Source: Puniceicoccales bacterium
GTDB lineage: Bacteria; Verrucomicrobiota; Verrucomicrobiia; Opitutales; JAIRKQ01
Reading direction: 5' to 3'
NCBI GenBank assembly: GCA_031270385.1
Contig: JAISXS010000084.1
Coordinates: forward strand, 1 to 8,504
DNA length: 8,504 bases
The notes below the pieces were generated by a model, which searched no databases, was not told the origin of the DNA, and was given only the letters and a program-made list of their open reading frames with translations. The position numbers and the translations under genes are program-made. Each line of letters starts with the position of its first letter. The first letter of the stretch is position 1. This document shows positions 1 to 5,926 of this stretch, piece after piece.

Positions 1-643
1 TGGCGATGTAAATTACTCCGATAACCGGGACTATGATCGACATGAACGCAGCGAACCTCCGCAATCCTCCGTACAATATCGCCACCGCCGGGCCAACGAA
101 GAGCAAAATGCAAATTAGTTTACTCCAGAAACCGCATCCAGAAAGAGAATTTACAAAAACATTCATCTGGACCAAATTTCCCACGGTAAAGGATGCGCCA
201 ATCAAAAAAATGCAGTATAATATGCTCATCCAACGCGATCCGATGCCCATATCGATGTAGAACATTGGGCCGCCAATACACCTTTCGTGGTGCTGCTTTT
301 CCTGATAAAATACGCCGAGCGAGGCACATGCCAATTTTATGACGCTCCCCAAGATTGCAACGACGACCATCCAAAAAATTGATCCGGGACCACCGGAGAA
401 AACGGCAAGGGCAGTTCCAGCTATTGTTCCGGCACCCAAGTTGCCACCGACTATTGTTGCGACGGCAGCAAAGTTACCCATCTTTCCACTGCTCTTTTTT
501 TCAGCTAACAGTCGGCGCAAAGCATCGCCCAAATGTTTGAGCTGTGGCCATTTAAGGCGAACTGATAGGTAAATGGACGTTCCAAGCAATGTAGGAATAA
601 TAAAAATAACGCCAAAGTATTGTAAAAAACGATTAATGTCCAT
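1..643 (-). CDS. Second AGCS-family sodium/amino-acid symporter, 3' end outside window
   Basis: Reading leftwards from an ATG at 643-641, the frame stays open for 214 codons to the window edge, so this is a 5' partial gene. It is a predicted inner-membrane alanine/glycine:cation symporter, a family that imports small neutral amino acids with Na+ or H+. Support: an N-terminal membrane segment (residues 9-27), the AGCS core at about 60-91 (GGNLGAGTIAG then SGGPGSIFWM), GGPMFY at 124-129, and VQMN at 158-161. It is clearly paralogous to the gene just upstream. Oddities: the core reads GAGTIAG where the neighbour has GTGNIVG, and the usual KYAE...KYR stretch is KLAC...FYQ, so substrate or coupling may differ. 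Its start lies one base after the upstream stop, with a strong Shine-Dalgarno inside the upstream gene, so translation is probably coupled. Family assignment is firm; substrate is unknown. Confidence 0.88.
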   Translation of the reverse strand, partial: MDINRFLQYFGVIFIIPTLLGTSIYLSVRLKWPQLKHLGDALRRLLAEKKSSGKMGNFAAVATIVGGNLGAGTIAGTALAVFSGGPGSIFWMVVVAILGSVIKLACASLGVFYQEKQHHERCIGGPMFYIDMGIGSRWMSILYCIFLIGASFTVGNLVQMNVFVNSLSGCGFWSKLICILLFVGPAVAILYGGLRRFAAFMSIIVPVIGVIYIA

Positions 644-644
644 G

Positions 645-2000
645 CTAATTCCCCTTGGTATCAGGATTTGCGAAAAATTCGCTAGCCCCATCGATGACAA
701 CTTTTCCCAACCTGCCCAACCCTATCAGGTTCGATATCGCCATGACCCCGACGACGATATCAGCGAGGGCGAATATGCCGGCTATTTTGAAAAATGGACC
801 AATCGCAACGAAGAGTATAAATGTTAATTTGTATAAAATTACGGCTTTTTTTCCAAAAAGGTACTGGGTACACTTTTCGCCGTAGTAATTCCAGCCGATA
901 ATTGTGGTGAATGCGAAAAGTACTATGCTGACCCCGACTATGCCGTTGCCGAGTTTGGCGGACCCAAGTCCTTCGCCAAAGGCATATGACGTCAACATCG
1001 CACCTTCCATTGTGCGCGATTCCCCAAAAAGCATGCCACTGTCGCACACCACGAGTACGACCAACATTGTCATCGTGCAAACCACCACGCTGAGTATGGC
1101 TCCTGACATTGACGCCAGCCCCTGTTTCGCTGGAGAGTCAACTCTTGCCGCGGCAGCGGCTATTGCCGAGCTTCCAAGCCCAGATTCGTGGGAAAAAATT
1201 CCACGGCTCACTCCGACACTTGCCGCAACTGATGCTGAAATTCCAATTCCGCCACCTAGCACGGCTTGCGGGTCAAACGCACAGCGAAATACAGAGTAAA
1301 AAACCCCTGGTAAGCGATGAATATTCGCCAGCAAAACGACGATTGCCGCTCCAATGTAAAGAATTGTCATGATCGGAACAACCTTTTCTGCCACCGCTGC
1401 AATTTTTCGCAACCCACCTATCGTTATTATGGCGACGACGATGCTTAGTATTGCAGTTGTTGTAACTGGAGAAAGGCCGAAAGAGCCACAAGCTACGGCG
1501 ATGGAATTACTTTGTACCAATGTTCCAATGCCAACCAAAGCCACGGCCATTCCAGAAACTGCAAATACTTTTGCTAACGCGTTGCTTCCAAACCCAAGAC
1601 GCATGTAGTACATTGGGCCGCCAGAAACCGTCCCATCGACCTCGAATTTTCTATACTTTACGGCTAGGAACGACTCTGCGTATTTTAGCGATAGGCTAAA
1701 AATTGAAGATATCCACAACCAAAATAATGCCCCTGGACCACCAGTTGTGACTGCCACCGCCATTCCAACAATATTTCCGGTTCCGAGAGTTGCTGATAAT
1801 GCCGTGCATAGGGACGCAAAAATTGAAATGTCACCGCTACCTTTCTCCCCATCCGACATGGCATATTTGAACGCTAGTTTCAGCCTAGAAAGTTTCAACA
1901 CCATGAGTTTACATGAAAGATAGGTTCCAAGTGCGAGAATGGCAAAAATCAGCGGCCATCCCCAAATTAATTTAGAAAAATTGTTCAAGAATGATTCCAT
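645..2000 (-). CDS. AGCS-family alanine/glycine:cation symporter
   Basis: A 451-residue polytopic inner-membrane protein of the sodium:alanine/glycine symporter family, full length for the family (about 450). Visible motifs: TLGTGNIVG at 71-79 followed by TGGPGALFWLW (86-96), KYAESFLAVKYR (106-117), GGPMYYMRLG (127-136), VQSNSIA (162-168), and the family hallmark SRGIFSHESGLGSSAIAAAAA (265-285). Alternating hydrophobic stretches span the whole length. It probably imports alanine, glycine or D-alanine with Na+; the exact substrate cannot be read from sequence. The ATG at 2000 is preceded by a modest GGGA about 9 bases away. It lies 63 bp after cdsA with no obvious terminator between them, so it probably shares the uppS-cdsA transcript. 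It is followed one base later by a divergent paralogue. agcS/alsT/dagA-type names exist but none can be chosen. Confidence 0.95.
   Translation of the reverse strand: MESFLNNFSKLIWGWPLIFAILALGTYLSCKLMVLKLSRLKLAFKYAMSDGEKGSGDISIFASLCTALSATLGTGNIVGMAVAVTTGGPGALFWLWISSIFSLSLKYAESFLAVKYRKFEVDGTVSGGPMYYMRLGFGSNALAKVFAVSGMAVALVGIGTLVQSNSIAVACGSFGLSPVTTTAILSIVVAIITIGGLRKIAAVAEKVVPIMTILYIGAAIVVLLANIHRLPGVFYSVFRCAFDPQAVLGGGIGISASVAASVGVSRGIFSHESGLGSSAIAAAAARVDSPAKQGLASMSGAILSVVVCTMTMLVVLVVCDSGMLFGESRTMEGAMLTSYAFGEGLGSAKLGNGIVGVSIVLFAFTTIIGWNYYGEKCTQYLFGKKAVILYKLTFILFVAIGPFFKIAGIFALADIVVGVMAISNLIGLGRLGKVVIDGASEFFANPDTKGN
651..656 (-). promoter_or_regulatory. Ribosome binding site of second AGCS gene
   Basis: AAGGGG on the minus strand lies seven bases before the ATG at 643-641. 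It sits inside the last codons of the upstream symporter gene. It supports the ATG start of a gene that would otherwise look like a truncated open frame, and it suggests translational coupling. Confidence 0.7.
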
Positions 2001-2063
2001 CGGAAAAGTCCCGCATTGAGCACGGTTGGTATGCGTACGAAATGTTGAAAAATGGAAAATTTG

Positions 2064-2924
2064 TCAACAGAGATACCTGCGGAGCACGAAATATTTTATG
2101 AACATCACACCGAGTGGTATCGAAAACAACAGGCTATCGGTGAGATCGAAAATACCTCCTATGCCCGGGAAAATTGCGCCGGAGTCCTTTTCATTTGCCA
2201 AACGTTTTACAACAGATTCAGCCAGATCGCCGATCAATGAAAATATTGCCAACACTGTCGCCAGGGCCACGGAATTTAGCAATCCCAATTCTTGCGGCAT
2301 CCATTGTTTACACGCATAAACAAGTGCCACTCCAGCGAAATTGGAAGCTAAAATCCCTCCGACTAGTCCTTCGATCGTTTTTTGCGGGCTGAAATTCGGC
2401 GCCAATTTGTGTTTACCAAAATATTTTCCAACGAACATCCCGCCAATATCACAACATTTCACGACGAGCACCATCCAAATTAGGACACAAACATAGGCAT
2501 CACCATTCGGATAGCATTGCAACATCTCGTGTCGCAGCGCAATTGGAAAGCAACACATGAGTGGTGCGTAAACTAGTCCGACAATCGTTGGAACTATGCT
2601 ATTTTTGGCGATTTCGAGAGAGTGGGAAAGCAAGGCTCTCAGCACGATAACAACAATCGAGATAAGTAGAAATTCCAGTGGCGATGGGAGTTTTCCCTGG
2701 GAGTGGCCGTTGCAAAATGCCAAAAACATCAACAAAATTCCGCAAATCATTCCCGTTGTAACCATCGGCGTCTGCCCGATTTTTCGTAGCAAACCGTAAA
2801 ATTCCAGCTGCGTGAGTATGCCGCACGCAAAAATTAACCAGATGCATCCAATTGCCCCGAAATGGCAGACCGCGATCGCAACAATTGACAGTAGTAAAAC
2901 ACTGCTGAATATTCGCCGTACCAT
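2064..2924 (-). CDS. cdsA: Phosphatidate cytidylyltransferase
   Basis: CdsA makes CDP-diacylglycerol from CTP and phosphatidic acid at the inner membrane, the branch point to all phospholipids. The protein is 286 residues, as expected for the family, and is hydrophobic throughout. Conserved blocks: CCDIGGMFVGKYFGKHKL (157-174) with D159, SPQKTIEG (179-186), and the C-terminal signature SVVKR....KDSG..FPGIGG..DLTD (237-263) with K246, D247, D260 and D263. In the classical signature the last part reads HGG..DR.D; here His is Ile and Arg is Leu. I recall similar PGIGG or GFGG..DL.D variants in PVC-group CdsA, so it is probably still active. Its ATG directly follows the uppS stop (TAGATG), and a GGGGG Shine-Dalgarno lies in the end of uppS. 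That is a common pairing of lipid-carrier and phospholipid genes. Confidence 0.95.
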   Translation of the reverse strand: MVRRIFSSVLLLSIVAIAVCHFGAIGCIWLIFACGILTQLEFYGLLRKIGQTPMVTTGMICGILLMFLAFCNGHSQGKLPSPLEFLLISIVVIVLRALLSHSLEIAKNSIVPTIVGLVYAPLMCCFPIALRHEMLQCYPNGDAYVCVLIWMVLVVKCCDIGGMFVGKYFGKHKLAPNFSPQKTIEGLVGGILASNFAGVALVYACKQWMPQELGLLNSVALATVLAIFSLIGDLAESVVKRLANEKDSGAIFPGIGGIFDLTDSLLFSIPLGVMFIKYFVLRRYLC

Positions 2925-3614
2925 CTACGCCCCCATTCTCCTCTCTCTATGCTGGTAATTTTCTATAGCTTCTCGAAATTCGCGTTCCCAGAAGTCTGGC
3001 CATAGTGTTTTTGTAAAAAATAACTCGGAGTACGCCCCCTGCAGGAGTAAAAAATTGCTCAATCTCAATTCCCCAGATGTCCGAATAATTAGGTCTGGAT
3101 CCGGCAGATCGGCCGTGTATAGATATTTTTGCAAAAAACCCCAGTCAATTTCGTCCGGATCGATGTTTTTGTCTCTGCAAATATTCCTAACCGCCTGGAC
3201 TATTTCGTCCCGAGCTCCATAATTTATGGCAATCGTGACATTAAATCTACTGAAATTTTTCGTATCATTAGAAAATTCACATATCGTCGTTTGCAGAAGC
3301 GCTGGCAGTTTCGACATATCTCCGATTACGCGGAATCGAACGCCGTTTTTGACAAATTTTTTTCCATATTTTCGCAATGATTTTTCAAATAATTTCATCA
3401 AAAAGTTTACTTCATCCATTGGCCTAGAAAAATTCTCCGACGAAAATGCGTACAAAGTCACATACTTGACTCCGATTTTCTCGGCTATTCGTAGAATTTT
3501 TCTGACGACGGACGCCCCACGGCGATGTCCCTCATACCGCGGCAGTCCGTAATTCGCTGCCCATCGACCATTCCCATCCATAATTAGGGCAACATGGTTC
3601 GGAACACAAAGCAT
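2925..3614 (-). CDS. uppS: Isoprenyl transferase (undecaprenyl diphosphate synthase)
   Basis: A cytosolic cis-prenyltransferase that condenses isopentenyl diphosphates onto farnesyl diphosphate, giving the C55 carrier for peptidoglycan and surface glycans. The 229 residues carry every family block: HVALIMDGNGRWA (7-19) with catalytic D13 and R17, GHRRG (29-33), YAFSSENFSRP (55-65), NYGARDEI (131-138), DPDLIIRTSGELRLSNFLL (172-190) with R178, R184 and S186, AYSE (194-197) and WPDF (205-208). The N-terminus is short: only six residues precede the catalytic block, so no later start is possible. No Shine-Dalgarno precedes the ATG, and a candidate promoter sits so close that the mRNA may be leaderless. 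It abuts cdsA. The region upstream carries a MITE, so the gene probably begins the uppS-cdsA-AGCS unit. Chain length (C55) is inferred from the usual bacterial enzyme. Confidence 0.97.
   Translation of the reverse strand: MLCVPNHVALIMDGNGRWAANYGLPRYEGHRRGASVVRKILRIAEKIGVKYVTLYAFSSENFSRPMDEVNFLMKLFEKSLRKYGKKFVKNGVRFRVIGDMSKLPALLQTTICEFSNDTKNFSRFNVTIAINYGARDEIVQAVRNICRDKNIDPDEIDWGFLQKYLYTADLPDPDLIIRTSGELRLSNFLLLQGAYSELFFTKTLWPDFWEREFREAIENYQHRERRMGA
2930..2934 (-). promoter_or_regulatory. Ribosome binding site of cdsA
   Basis: GGGGG on the minus strand lies five bases before the cdsA ATG and within the last codons of uppS. It fixes the cdsA start and, with the zero spacing of the two genes, points to coupled translation. 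Confidence 0.6.
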
Positions 3615-3620
3615 AGATAG

Positions 3621-3648
3621 TGTATATAACTTCGTTTAGAACAATCAA
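3621..3648 (-). promoter_or_regulatory. Candidate sigma-70-type promoter for uppS
   Basis: On the minus strand TTGATT (3648-3643) and TATACA (3626-3621) are separated by 16 bp. Each matches four of six consensus bases. The -10 ends only six bases before the uppS ATG, so initiation would fall at or beside the start codon. In an AT-rich gap such matches also arise by chance. Confidence 0.35.
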
Positions 3649-3701
3649 GCGCCATATTTGCTCTCGGTTAGGTCAACCTTGCAAGTGGTGATTCGGCGCA
3701 T
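3645..3701 (-). other. 18-codon ORF upstream of uppS, doubtful
   Basis: ATG at 3701-3699 opens 18 codons (MRRITTCKVDLTESKYGA). The sequence is mixed and hydrophilic in a way that looks like coding DNA, but there is no Shine-Dalgarno and the ORF overlaps the candidate uppS -35. It may be a leader peptide, a relic of a gene lost by decay, or chance. I do not recognise it. Confidence 0.15.
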
Positions 3702-3711
3702 TGTTGTCTAA

Positions 3712-3813
3712 TCACGCAACTATGTAGCCTTCATATTTGACAAAGGCATTTTCCTCACCGATGTCCAGCGGGGAAATTCCCATTTTTACGAAAAAACAAT
3801 ATGCGCCTTTCAA
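3712..3813 (-). pseudogene. Coding-looking relic beside the MITE
   Basis: A minus-strand frame from a TTG at 3813 to a TGA at 3714-3712 gives 33 residues, with an internal ATG at 3783 that would give 23 (MGISPLDIGEENAFVKYEGY then IVA). The mixture of acidic, aromatic and small residues looks like real protein, not random AT-rich translation. The frame begins exactly where the MITE ends. On the far side of the MITE, 4086-4102 reads in a compatible frame from an ATG (MQKLPL). One reading is a small gene split by the insertion, with a TAG at the TA-rich joint. Another is the C-terminal stub of a larger lost gene. No Shine-Dalgarno supports the internal ATG. Family not recognised. Confidence 0.3.
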
Positions 3814-3814
3814 C

Positions 3815-3859
3815 TATAGTTAACTTACTTGAAAAAAGCATTCTATCTGACGATATTTA
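3815..3859 (+). repeat. MITE left terminal inverted repeat
   Basis: Begins TATAGTTAAC and runs to ...GATATTTA. It pairs with 4041-4085 in inverted orientation and repeats directly at 8255-8299 as the end of the IS630-type element. The stretch from 3834 (AAAAGCATTCTATCTGACG) is identical in both. Confidence 0.85.
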
Positions 3860-3880
3860 GCGGAAAGATTTTTTTTCCAT

Positions 3881-3975
3881 AAAGGAAAGCACGCTCTTTT
3901 CAGGTGAAATGGCTATAGTTGGAAATGGAAAATATAGTTATAGCTGTTTCACCCGAGAAGGGCGTACTTTCCTTT
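3881..3975. repeat. Nested 37-bp inverted repeat inside the MITE
   Basis: Arms 3881-3917 (AAAGGAAAGCACGC...GGCTATA) and 3939-3975 are reverse complements at 31 of 37 positions, around a 21-base loop. All six differences are transitions; in a plus-strand RNA four become G-U pairs. The repeat can be extended outward, less regularly, towards 3857 and 3999. Together with the terminal repeats it lets nearly the whole element fold as one hairpin. A similar but diverged block (…GGATAAGATAACTATAG) lies in the IS left end near 8343-8360. Confidence 0.75.
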
Positions 3976-4000
3976 GCAAAAAGAAAAATTTTCCCGCCAA

Positions 4001-4060
4001 GTATCGTTGGACAAAATGCCCCTGTCGGGCGTGACAGCTATAAATATCGTTAGACAGAAT
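4001..4060. repeat. Partial tandem duplication in MITE right arm
   Basis: GTATCGTTGGACAAAATG (4002-4019) is echoed by ATATCGTTAGACAGAATA (4044-4061). Both are equivalents of the left-arm segment ATTCTATCTGACGATAT read in reverse complement. The intervening bases contain a short hairpin, CTGTC...GACAG (4022-4036). The right arm therefore carries an extra partial copy of the terminal repeat. Confidence 0.5.
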
Positions 4061-4085
4061 ATTTTTCTTAAGTAAGATAGCTATA
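4041..4085 (-). repeat. MITE right terminal inverted repeat
   Basis: Read on the minus strand it begins TATAGCTATC and ends ...GATATTTA. It matches the left repeat at about 37 of 45 positions with no gap. Confidence 0.85.
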
Positions 4086-4120
4086 TAGTGGTAATTTTTG
4101 CATTCGTTCGACCACGGAGG

Positions 4121-4969
4121 CTAATACGCGGATATTTCCACGGAAAAAGTTTCCGTTTTTTGCGGTAGGACTGGTATATAGTTTTGCAAGTTCGCAACCG
4201 TCGACCCATCCTCGGTCGGCAAATCGGATAAAAACGCCACTTCTATTTTGTCGTTCGTCTCCGTCTTACGCAAGACACAGACTGATTTTTGTGTTTTTTT
4301 GCCAAAAATAAATGATAATCCCTCCTCTTCGTTGGATGTGCCGACCCAAATTTTATTGTCCCGTAATTTGGAAAACCCTATCGCCCCGTCATTCAGCAAC
4401 TCCAATGATGTTTTTTCCGAGGATTTTACAGAACTTATCACGGCCATGTCGTCGCCGATACTTAACCGTTTCTTTGCAAGGCCTTTTGCAATGTGTTTTC
4501 CAAGGGGAATTTCCGTCCATGGTAAGTTTACAAAAAAATGGATAGCTGGCTTCCAATATATTGGTAATGTTCCTTCATTGGTCAGCGCAAGTTCCAAGTG
4601 GAAATGCAACTCGAATAATTTGTATGAAATCCTTGGCAAATATGGCAAATTTTCAATATTTTTAACAGTAAAAATTACGAAATTTCTTCCATTGTCTGAC
4701 TTTTCGAAGTCCAAATCCTCGACATTTAAATCCTGAAACCCGGAAATCGGCATGGACTTCACGTTGAAAAATACCTTTCCGCCAACGTTCCCAATGGAAT
4801 TTTCCTGAGAAATTTCAGAAAAAAAAATATCACGGATGCTATCATCTGCCATTGTTATTTGCCAGCTAACCATTCTACCAGCGTCCGACGGTGAAAAAAG
4901 GTACCGCGACGGAGATACTTTTACCGCTAGCAGCGGCAAATCGCCATACTTCACTTCTCTAATATCCAT
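4121..4969 (-). CDS. Galactose-mutarotase-like superfamily protein, probably catalytically inactive
   Basis: A 282-residue soluble protein with no signal peptide, of aldose 1-epimerase/hexose-6-phosphate mutarotase size. Resemblances to the fold: GRMVSW near 31-36 (family GG.L.SW), GGKVFF at 63-68, MPISGF at 73-78 (family MP.HGF), beta-strand-like LHFHLELALTNEGTLPIYW (121-139), AIHFFVNLPW at 142-151 (family GHHFYFTLPW), and a C-terminus ending PQKTETFSVEIS. The His of MP.HGF is Ser76, one His of the second motif is Ile143, and I find no clear E.W near the end. If the assignment is right it may bind a sugar without turning it over. ATG at 4969 has GGGG seven bases before it. It follows miaA by 63 bp and is probably co-transcribed with lptD-miaA. 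The alternative is an unrelated beta-sandwich protein. Confidence 0.6.
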   Translation of the reverse strand: MDIREVKYGDLPLLAVKVSPSRYLFSPSDAGRMVSWQITMADDSIRDIFFSEISQENSIGNVGGKVFFNVKSMPISGFQDLNVEDLDFEKSDNGRNFVIFTVKNIENLPYLPRISYKLFELHFHLELALTNEGTLPIYWKPAIHFFVNLPWTEIPLGKHIAKGLAKKRLSIGDDMAVISSVKSSEKTSLELLNDGAIGFSKLRDNKIWVGTSNEEEGLSFIFGKKTQKSVCVLRKTETNDKIEVAFLSDLPTEDGSTVANLQNYIPVLPQKTETFSVEISAY

Positions 4970-4976
4970 GGCAAAA

Positions 4977-4980
4977 CCCC
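4977..4980 (-). promoter_or_regulatory. Ribosome binding site of the mutarotase-like gene
   Basis: GGGG on the minus strand lies seven bases before the ATG at 4969. A CCC about 10 bases further upstream could pair with it in the mRNA, but the stem would be only three or four pairs, so masking is speculative. Confidence 0.5.
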
Positions 4981-4994
4981 AATGGCACAGGGAT

Positions 4995-5036
4995 TTATGA
5001 TTTTAAGTCCAGGAGACGCAACCAATTAAACTTCAT
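4995..5036 (-). other. 13-codon ORF resembling the LptD C-terminus
   Basis: An ATG at 5036-5034 overlaps the miaA stop (ATGA) and opens 13 codons, MKFNWLRLLDLKS. LptD ends QFNWHIKLLDF. With one gap, F-N-W and L-L-D coincide, and the DNA shares AGTTYAATTGG. It may be a remnant of a duplicated lptD 3' end, left when miaA or a second copy was rearranged, or a chance match of a short peptide. It may also merely relay ribosomes to the next gene. No known family. Confidence 0.25.
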
Positions 5037-5926
5037 CGCAGCAAAATTCTTTCATCAATTGGGATCTGTTTTTTTAACCACGTCTTTTGCTTCTTTATCA
5101 ACTTCATCGTGTTTCCAGCAATTTCACTGGCCAAATTTTCTTCCGTCGTCGGATGCTGCAACCAGTTTATCGTCTCTCTGTACCCTATGGCACAAGCCGC
5201 ACTGACGCTCAAATGTTTGTAATTTGCCAACAAATGTTGCACCTCACCGATAAGACCATCAGCCACCATTTTTTTTGCCCGTTCACGAACGCGAATTTCC
5301 AAATCTTCCTTTTCACGCTCCAGGAAAATGGTATGTTTTTCACAGTCTGCGAACGGAGATGGTGTTGCCTTAAAATCCTCGCCAATTTCGTCGAAAGTTT
5401 TTCCACCCGCCAGGCATCTGCCAAGCGCAGCTGCCACTCGCCGGGGGTTCCTTATGTCGATGCACGGACAAATACCATCGTTCGCAGAAATCAGCATGGT
5501 AACCAAGCCATCCAAACCAGCGGATTTATATTGCTCATCAACGAATTTTCTGACCGCGGACGGAATTTTTATTCCGTCTACGACGGGATAAAAAAAAGAT
5601 TTTAGGTAAAATCCGGAGCCGCCGACGATAACGACATTTCTTCCAAGTGAAATTATCGAATTTCTGGCATTTTTCGCAGTTTCAACGAACAGGGAAATGT
5701 CGAAATTCTCCGATGGATCCACCAAATCCACGCAGTGATGCCTGACAAGTTCTCGCTCTTCCGTCGTCGGTTTTGCGGTACCTATGTCCATGTGTTTGTA
5801 AACCAGCAGTGAGTCGCAGGAAATAATTTCCCCATTATTTGCCCTTGCGAAGTCTATGGCGTACTTCGTCTTCCCAACGGCAGTGCAGCCGGTTATCACC
5901 CACAACGTCCTCTTTCCAACGGCCAT
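5033..5926 (-). CDS. miaA: tRNA dimethylallyltransferase
   Basis: MiaA transfers the dimethylallyl group from DMAPP to N6 of adenosine 37 in tRNAs that read UNN codons, giving i6A; it is cytosolic. With the chosen start it has 297 residues, slightly shorter than E. coli's 316. Motifs: P-loop GCTAVGKT (13-20, usually GPTAVGKT), SCDSLLVYKHMDIGTAKPT (36-54) with the catalytic Asp38, RHHCVDLVDP (62-71), GGSGFYLK (102-109, usually GGTGLY), an R.RVAAALGR helix, and AIGYRE near the C-terminus. The frame also has a TTG ten codons' worth upstream at 5953. I prefer the ATG at 5926 because its A is the last base of the lptD stop (TGATG), with GGA six bases before it, and because it puts the P-loop at the usual position. 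Coupling to lptD is likely. Confidence 0.96.
   Translation of the reverse strand: MAVGKRTLWVITGCTAVGKTKYAIDFARANNGEIISCDSLLVYKHMDIGTAKPTTEERELVRHHCVDLVDPSENFDISLFVETAKNARNSIISLGRNVVIVGGSGFYLKSFFYPVVDGIKIPSAVRKFVDEQYKSAGLDGLVTMLISANDGICPCIDIRNPRRVAAALGRCLAGGKTFDEIGEDFKATPSPFADCEKHTIFLEREKEDLEIRVRERAKKMVADGLIGEVQHLLANYKHLSVSAACAIGYRETINWLQHPTTEENLASEIAGNTMKLIKKQKTWLKKQIPIDERILLR

Larger units (their letters stand above)
3815..4085. mobile_element. 271-bp MITE of IS630/Tc1-type with TA ends
   Basis: The outer 45 bp at each end (3815-3859 and 4041-4085) are inverted repeats, identical at about 37 of 45 positions, and most differences are transitions. Both ends start TATAG, consistent with insertion at a TA dinucleotide. 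No transposase can be encoded in 271 bp. The left end matches the IS at 8255-8303 at 42 of 49 positions without a gap, and similarity continues more loosely through the next 75 or so bases. It is therefore a non-autonomous derivative or close relative of that IS. Inside are a second, nested inverted repeat and a duplicated piece of the right arm. It lies between the mutarotase-like gene and uppS, where its transcript could fold into a long hairpin and act as a terminator. Confidence 0.85.

Noticed and set aside
904..1299. 131-codon plus-strand frame opposite the first symporter
   Set aside because: Lies fully within the conserved AGCS coding region on the other strand; Ser/Pro/Thr-rich shadow.
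3815..4085. Repeats here as a CRISPR array or attachment site
   Set aside because: The repeats are inverted, not regularly spaced direct repeats, there are no spacers or cas genes, and the TA borders and match to the IS end explain them.
4248..4736. 162-codon plus-strand open frame opposite the mutarotase-like gene
   Set aside because: Ser/Phe-rich antisense translation typical of a shadow frame. The minus-strand frame has a good ribosome binding site and family-like motifs.
4978..4995. CCC...GGGG followed by TTTT between miaA and the mutarotase gene as a terminator
   Set aside because: The stem would be only three or four pairs and the T run is too short; the G run is better explained as the ribosome binding site.
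5087..5605. 172-codon plus-strand open frame opposite miaA
   Set aside because: Antisense to a gene with all MiaA motifs. The translation is low-complexity shadow sequence without recognisable domains.
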